Shown here: piece after piece, positions 60,634-64,000 of the stretch
Layout: each line of letters begins with the position of its first letter
Numbering within the stretch: the stretch's first letter is position 1
Assembly: GCF_947500125.1 (NCBI RefSeq)
Contig: NZ_CANMRA010000019.1
Coordinates: 1 to 64,000, forward strand
Direction: 5' to 3'
DNA from: an uncultured Kocuria sp.
GTDB lineage: Bacteria; Actinomycetota; Actinomycetes; Actinomycetales; Micrococcaceae
DNA: 64,000 nt
Made by a program: the position numbers and the translations under genes
Notes under the pieces: generated by a model
The model's input: the letters and a program-made list of their open reading frames with translations, nothing else
What the model was told of the DNA's origin: nothing
Database searches by the model: none

Positions 60634-61952
60634 AGCAGCTGGTCTCCCTTCAGGACGGCCTCGATGAACGCGGAGGTCTCACGGGGCGTGTTCTCGGTGA
60701 CGGACGCGGGCGGCGTCCACTCCTGCTGGATGGCGGTGGAGACCTCGTTGTAGTAGGGGGTCTGCGGACGTGGGGCCGCCTGGTCGAGGGACTCACGGAT
60801 GGTCTCGTACATCGGGAAGGCCTCCCGGACCTCCGGGTCCTCGTAGGCGGCCTCGGACGCCGCCGGGTTGCCGTTGCTCACGAAGTAGTACGCCTGGTTC
60901 TCGGGCTGGACGATGCACTCCACGGCCTCCCACGCCAGCTCCTGGTGCTCGGACGTGGCGCCCACGCCCAGGTTGATCCCGCCCAGCGGCGGAGCGGAGG
61001 GCTGGTCCTCGTCCACCCGGGGCCACAGGGCCCACCCGATGTCCTCGAACATGGACTGCTCCACGGTCCCCTCCTCCACGGCCGCGGCGGTGGCGGCGTA
61101 GATGAAGGGCCAGTTGACCATGAAGGAGCCGTCGTCGGACTGGAACTGGTTCATGGAGGCGCCCTCGTCCGCGGTCGGCAGGCCCGGCCCGCCGAGCCCG
61201 TCGCGGCCGATGGTGCCGACGATGTCGGCGGCCTTCCGCGCGGCGTCCGAATCCATGCCGATCACGATCTCGTCGGCCGGCGCCTCCGGGTTCTCGATGA
61301 TCTCGCCGCCGGCGGACTTGATCAGGCCGTTGACCCAGACAGTCATCGACTCCGCCGACGTGCCCTGCACCCCCAGGTACTTGTCCTGCTCCCGGGCGGC
61401 GTCCATGATCTGCTTCCAGGTCACCGGCTCGTCCATGTTCAGACCGGCGGCCTCCGCCACGGACTCCCGGTACCAGAGCAGCTGCGTGTTGGCCCAGAAC
61501 GGCACCGAGACCAGCTCGTCCTTCCACATGGCACCCTCGAGCGGGCCCGCCAGGACGTCCTGGGTGGTGGCCTCCTCGACATCCCCCGGCACGGGGGAGA
61601 GGAAGCCCGGCTCGGACAGCTCGGGGATGAAGGGCGGGTCCAGGCTCATGATGTCCATCGAGGTGTCCCCGGCGGCCAGGCGCCGGGCGAGCTGCTCGCG
61701 CTGCGACGCGGCGTCGCGCGGGAGCAGCGAGGTCTCGATGTTGTACCGGCCGTCGGACTCCTCGGAGCACTGCTGGGCGAGCTCCGCCTGGCCGCCGGCG
61801 TCGGGGTTGATGTACCAGGTCAGGGTCGGGGTGGCGCCTGCGTCGGCGTCACCGCACCCCGTCATGAGCAGGGCGCCCACGGCACCGAGCGCGGCGGCGG
61901 CGCTGAGCCGTCGCCTGCCCGGTGCCCTGTGGGGGTGTGAGGTGGTGGTCAA
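60630..61952 (-). CDS. LpqY-like sugar-binding lipoprotein
   Basis: A 440-residue solute-binding lipoprotein (lipobox LLMTGC near residue 33). It resembles mycobacterial LpqY, the trehalose-binding protein: LTWYINPDAGGQ, SLLPRDAASQREQLARRLAAGD and DIMSLDPPFIPELSEPGF. Together with the two permeases and the ATPase it has the lpqY-sugA-sugB-sugC order, so trehalose or a related disaccharide is the likely cargo (inference). The start is TTG at 61952 with GGAGGA eight bases upstream. First gene of the operon. Confidence 0.88.
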   Translation of the reverse strand: MTTTSHPHRAPGRRRLSAAAALGAVGALLMTGCGDADAGATPTLTWYINPDAGGQAELAQQCSEESDGRYNIETSLLPRDAASQREQLARRLAAGDTSMDIMSLDPPFIPELSEPGFLSPVPGDVEEATTQDVLAGPLEGAMWKDELVSVPFWANTQLLWYRESVAEAAGLNMDEPVTWKQIMDAAREQDKYLGVQGTSAESMTVWVNGLIKSAGGEIIENPEAPADEIVIGMDSDAARKAADIVGTIGRDGLGGPGLPTADEGASMNQFQSDDGSFMVNWPFIYAATAAAVEEGTVEQSMFEDIGWALWPRVDEDQPSAPPLGGINLGVGATSEHQELAWEAVECIVQPENQAYYFVSNGNPAASEAAYEDPEVREAFPMYETIRESLDQAAPRPQTPYYNEVSTAIQQEWTPPASVTENTPRETSAFIEAVLKGDQLL

Positions 61953-62196
61953 CGGTCTGTTCCTCCCCTTCGGCGATGTGGCGGTCCGCGTGGGACGTCG
62001 AAGGGATCCTGTGGGACCCGGTCGGCGGGACGATCGGCTTCGGGTGCTGCCGGTCGACCACTCCTGCGCGGAGCTTTCAGTCTATGAGTGGTCTACCTCA
62101 CAGGCCAGTAACCTGACTGTTTGCATCAGTGTGCCCCGGCGTGTCCCGGTGTGTCCGGCGGGTCGGGCGCGTCCGGAGCCGGCCCGGCGTCGGGCC
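61953..62196. promoter_or_regulatory. Promoter region of the sugar importer with spaced inverted repeat
   Basis: GGTCGACCACTC (62052-62063) and GAGTGGTCTACC (62086-62097) form a 12-bp inverted repeat with one mismatch and a 22-bp gap. The left arm contains TGGTCGACCA-type symmetry typical of LacI-family operators. On the minus strand TAGACT near 62078-62083 is a -10 candidate between the arms. Confidence 0.5.
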
Positions 62197-63123
62197 TCAG
62201 GAGAGCAGCAGGGCCACGACCGCCATGGTCAGCATGGCGACCACGGTGGTGACGAGCACCGTGTCGCGGCACAGCTGCTCGGCGCGGCCGTAGCGCACGG
62301 CCGCGATGTAGATGTTCTGGGCGGTGGGCAGGGCCGCCATGACCACCACGGAGTAGAGCAGGTGCCCGTCCAGGCCCAGGACGAAGCGGGCGAAGAGGAA
62401 GGCCAGCCCCGGGTGGAGCAGGAGCTTCAGCGCGCTGGCCAGGACCACGTCCCGGCGCGGCGACCCGCCGCGCCGCAGCGGGGAGGCGCCCACCAGGGAG
62501 ATCCCGAAGGCCATCAGCATCGCCGGGATGGAGGCCCCGGCCACCAGCTCCACGGGCTCGTACACCACCTCCGGCAGCCGCCAGCCGGTCACCGCGAAGA
62601 GGATCCCCAGCCCCGAGCCCACGATCATCGGGTTGGTGACCACGTTGCCCAGGACGCTGCCCGGGCTCGGGCGGCGGCCGTCGGTGAGGGTGTCCATGAT
62701 CGTGAGGTAGACGGGGGTGTTCAGCGCCAGCTGGAACAGGATGACGGGCACCACCATGGTCGCGTCCCCGAGCACGAACACGGCGATCGGGATGCCGAGG
62801 TTGGCGGAGTTCACCTGGGAGGCGGCCTGGGCGCCCATCAGCGTGGTGGCCGCGTCGCGGTGCAGCGCCCACCGGGCGATCCCGGCGTAGACGAGGGCGG
62901 TGGCCACCGCCGAGACCGCGGCGACCAGCAGGGGGGCGGAGAGGATCCGGGCGATGTCGGCCTCGGAGATGGTGAGGAACAGCAGCGGCGGGCTGGCCAC
63001 GTAGAAGGCGAACTTGCTCAGCACCAGCTGCCCCTGCGGGCCCAGCACACCCCGCCGGCCCACGGCGTAGCCCGTCAGGATGATGACCCACACGATGAAG
63101 AAGCCCGAGAACACTCCGGCCAC
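62197..63123 (-). CDS. AEC-family transporter (auxin efflux carrier-like)
   Basis: A 308-residue membrane protein of ten helices in two inverted halves. Features are the N-terminal FFIVWVIILTGYAVGRRG, LSKFAFYVASPPLLFLTI and the SANLGIPIAVFVLGD and LPTAQNIYIAAVRYG crossover motifs typical of MdcF/YfdV-like carriers. These export or import organic acids; substrate not assigned. Start is GTG at 63123. It is on the same strand as the sugar operon but separated by its promoter region. Confidence 0.88.
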   Translation of the reverse strand: MAGVFSGFFIVWVIILTGYAVGRRGVLGPQGQLVLSKFAFYVASPPLLFLTISEADIARILSAPLLVAAVSAVATALVYAGIARWALHRDAATTLMGAQAASQVNSANLGIPIAVFVLGDATMVVPVILFQLALNTPVYLTIMDTLTDGRRPSPGSVLGNVVTNPMIVGSGLGILFAVTGWRLPEVVYEPVELVAGASIPAMLMAFGISLVGASPLRRGGSPRRDVVLASALKLLLHPGLAFLFARFVLGLDGHLLYSVVVMAALPTAQNIYIAAVRYGRAEQLCRDTVLVTTVVAMLTMAVVALLLS

Positions 63124-63266
63124 GGGACCCTCCCTCGCGCTGCTGCGGGTCCGCGTCCGCGGGCCCCTACAGTTCTATCCCATCGCCGGGTCCGTCCCGT
63201 TGCCGGTTCCGTCCCGCCGCCGTTTCCGTCCTTCGGCCGGCCCGTCCGCGGTCGGGCCGGGACGGG

Positions 63267-63713
63267 TCAGGCCGCGGGCAGGTCGGCGCGGGCGTCGGCG
63301 AGGGGCCGGGAGTGCGGGGGGCGCGCGACGCCGTCGAGCATCGCCTCGGCGGGGTCCGTCCCGAGCTCGACGATCCGGTTGTCCGCGTCCACGTGGACCA
63401 CCGACGGCACGTGGGCGCGGGCCTCGGCGTCGTCCATCTGCGCGTAGCTGATGAGGATGACGAGGTCCCCGGGGTGCACGAGGTGGGCGGCGGCGCCGTT
63501 GATCCCGACGACGCCCGAGCCGCGCTCGCCGGCGATCGTGTAGGTTTCCAGCCGGGCGCCGTTGGTGACGTCCACGATCGAGACGAGCTCGCCGGGGAGG
63601 ATGTCGGCGGCGTCGAGGAGGTCCTGGTCGACGGTGACGGAGCCGACGTAGTGGAGGTCGGCCTGGGTCACGACGGCACGGTGGATCTTGGCCTTGAACA
63701 TGGTGCGCAGCAT
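63267..63713 (-). CDS. panD: Aspartate 1-decarboxylase proenzyme
   Basis: A 148-residue pyruvoyl enzyme making beta-alanine for pantothenate and CoA. It starts [13 protein letters not shown] and has the self-cleavage site HYVGSVTVD (Gly-Ser, giving the pyruvoyl group on Ser). [16 protein letters not shown] and [23 protein letters not shown] are conserved. The C-terminal ~20 residues extend past the usual end. No panB/panC is near. In mycobacteria panD mRNA is a 6C RNA target, and this window encodes a 6C RNA. Confidence 0.95.
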   Translation of the reverse strand: MLRTMFKAKIHRAVVTQADLHYVGSVTVDQDLLDAADILPGELVSIVDVTNGARLETYTIAGERGSGVVGINGAAAHLVHPGDLVILISYAQMDDAEARAHVPSVVHVDADNRIVELGTDPAEAMLDGVARPPHSRPLADARADLPAA

Positions 63714-63849
63714 GACGGGAGAGGGGCTCCTCGTGAGCAGGGTGCGGATGATGGCGCAGGACCCGGGTGGTCGTCCGGGCGCTCGCCGCCCCGGTGCAGG
63801 TCGGGGAGCGGGGCGCGGCAACATCCTACCGCGCGGTCCCCGAAGACGG

Positions 63850-63883
63850 CGAACGCCCCGGCCGGGTGGGCTCGGGGCGTTCG
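63850..63883 (-). terminator. tRNA-Gly terminator
   Basis: CGAACGCCCCG (63850-63860) pairs perfectly with 63873-63883, immediately downstream of the tRNA on its strand. Confidence 0.75.
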
Positions 63884-63890
63884 GTGCGAG

Positions 63891-63961
63891 AGCGGCTGAC
63901 GGGAATCGAACCCGCGTATCAGGCTTGGGAAGCGTGCGCTCTACCATTGAGCTACAGCCGC
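63891..63961 (-). tRNA. tRNA-Gly (anticodon CCC)
   Basis: A 71-base cloverleaf. Acceptor GCGGCTG pairs with CAGCCGC; the D arm is GCTC-AATGGTA-GAGC; the anticodon loop TTCCCAA reads CCC (codon GGG); the T arm is GCGGG-TTCGATT-CCCGT; the discriminator is T, as usual for bacterial tRNA-Gly. CCA is not encoded. The anticodon stem CACGC/GCCTG has a central C-C mismatch, which is odd. Confidence 0.93.
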
Positions 63962-64000
63962 GCATCCGTGGGTCGTCCGGCGCGTGCACCGGACGAGGAC

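Overview
The window is very GC-rich chromosomal DNA with strong G/C bias at third codon positions. It has actinobacterial hallmarks: a 6C RNA, TANNNT -10 boxes placed directly upstream of start codons (leaderless mRNAs), a Pls/PosA-type synthetase, a SARP-type regulator and an LpqY-SugABC-like transporter. I infer a Micrococcales actinobacterium, perhaps a Kocuria/Arthrobacter-like Micrococcaceae member; this is inferred from gene content and not proven. I see no insertion sequence, prophage or CRISPR array. Base composition looks uniform apart from short A+T-richer promoter regions.

Layout. 1-2183: end of an ApbE-like gene and a CoA-disulfide-reductase/rhodanese fusion. 2651-8160: a 1355-residue membrane-bound NRPS-like Pls/PosA-family synthetase, a convergent SARP-like regulator and a DUF3892 protein. 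8355-15036: purB, then a HisC-like aminotransferase followed by branched-chain 2-oxoacid dehydrogenase E1alpha, E1beta and E2. 15499-24307: a second aminotransferase, a Tag glycosylase with a Cys/His repeat tail, a response regulator/sensor kinase/degenerate-kinase operon, a membrane protein, an acyl-CoA ligase and a flavin reductase. 24495-35663: the benzoate/catechol catabolic island (catR-catB-catC; a LuxR-type BenR-like activator; benA-benB-benC-benD; divergent catA). 35869-36003: a 6C small RNA. 36091-45786: MarR, membrane protein, ECM4-type GST, CitE-like lyase, HAD phosphatase, LLM oxidoreductase, alcohol dehydrogenase, malQ, SGNH hydrolase. 46112-47185: zinc-independent forms of L28, L33 and S14, plus an HU protein. 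47529-55263: a copper/haem envelope cluster (His-rich membrane protein, CopC, PCuAC, DyP peroxidase, CopD-CtaG fusion, thioredoxin-NHL protein). 55313-57201: two membrane proteins. 57489-61952: LpqY-SugA-SugB-SugC-type sugar importer. 62197-63961: AEC transporter, panD and tRNA-Gly(CCC).

How the genes work together. BenABC converts benzoate to the cis-diol, BenD makes catechol, CatA opens the ring to cis,cis-muconate, and CatB and CatC give 3-oxoadipate enol-lactone. The lactonase and thiolase steps are not in the window. The most unusual gene is benC. After a normal ferredoxin-reductase it carries about 165 extra residues that look like an FCD ligand-sensing domain of GntR regulators, with no DNA-binding part. 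The benA-catA divergent region has a CRP/GlxR-like site and a separate palindrome. Other notable points are the 6C RNA between catA and marR, the tandem Cys/His repeats on Tag, and the kinase/degenerate-kinase pair.
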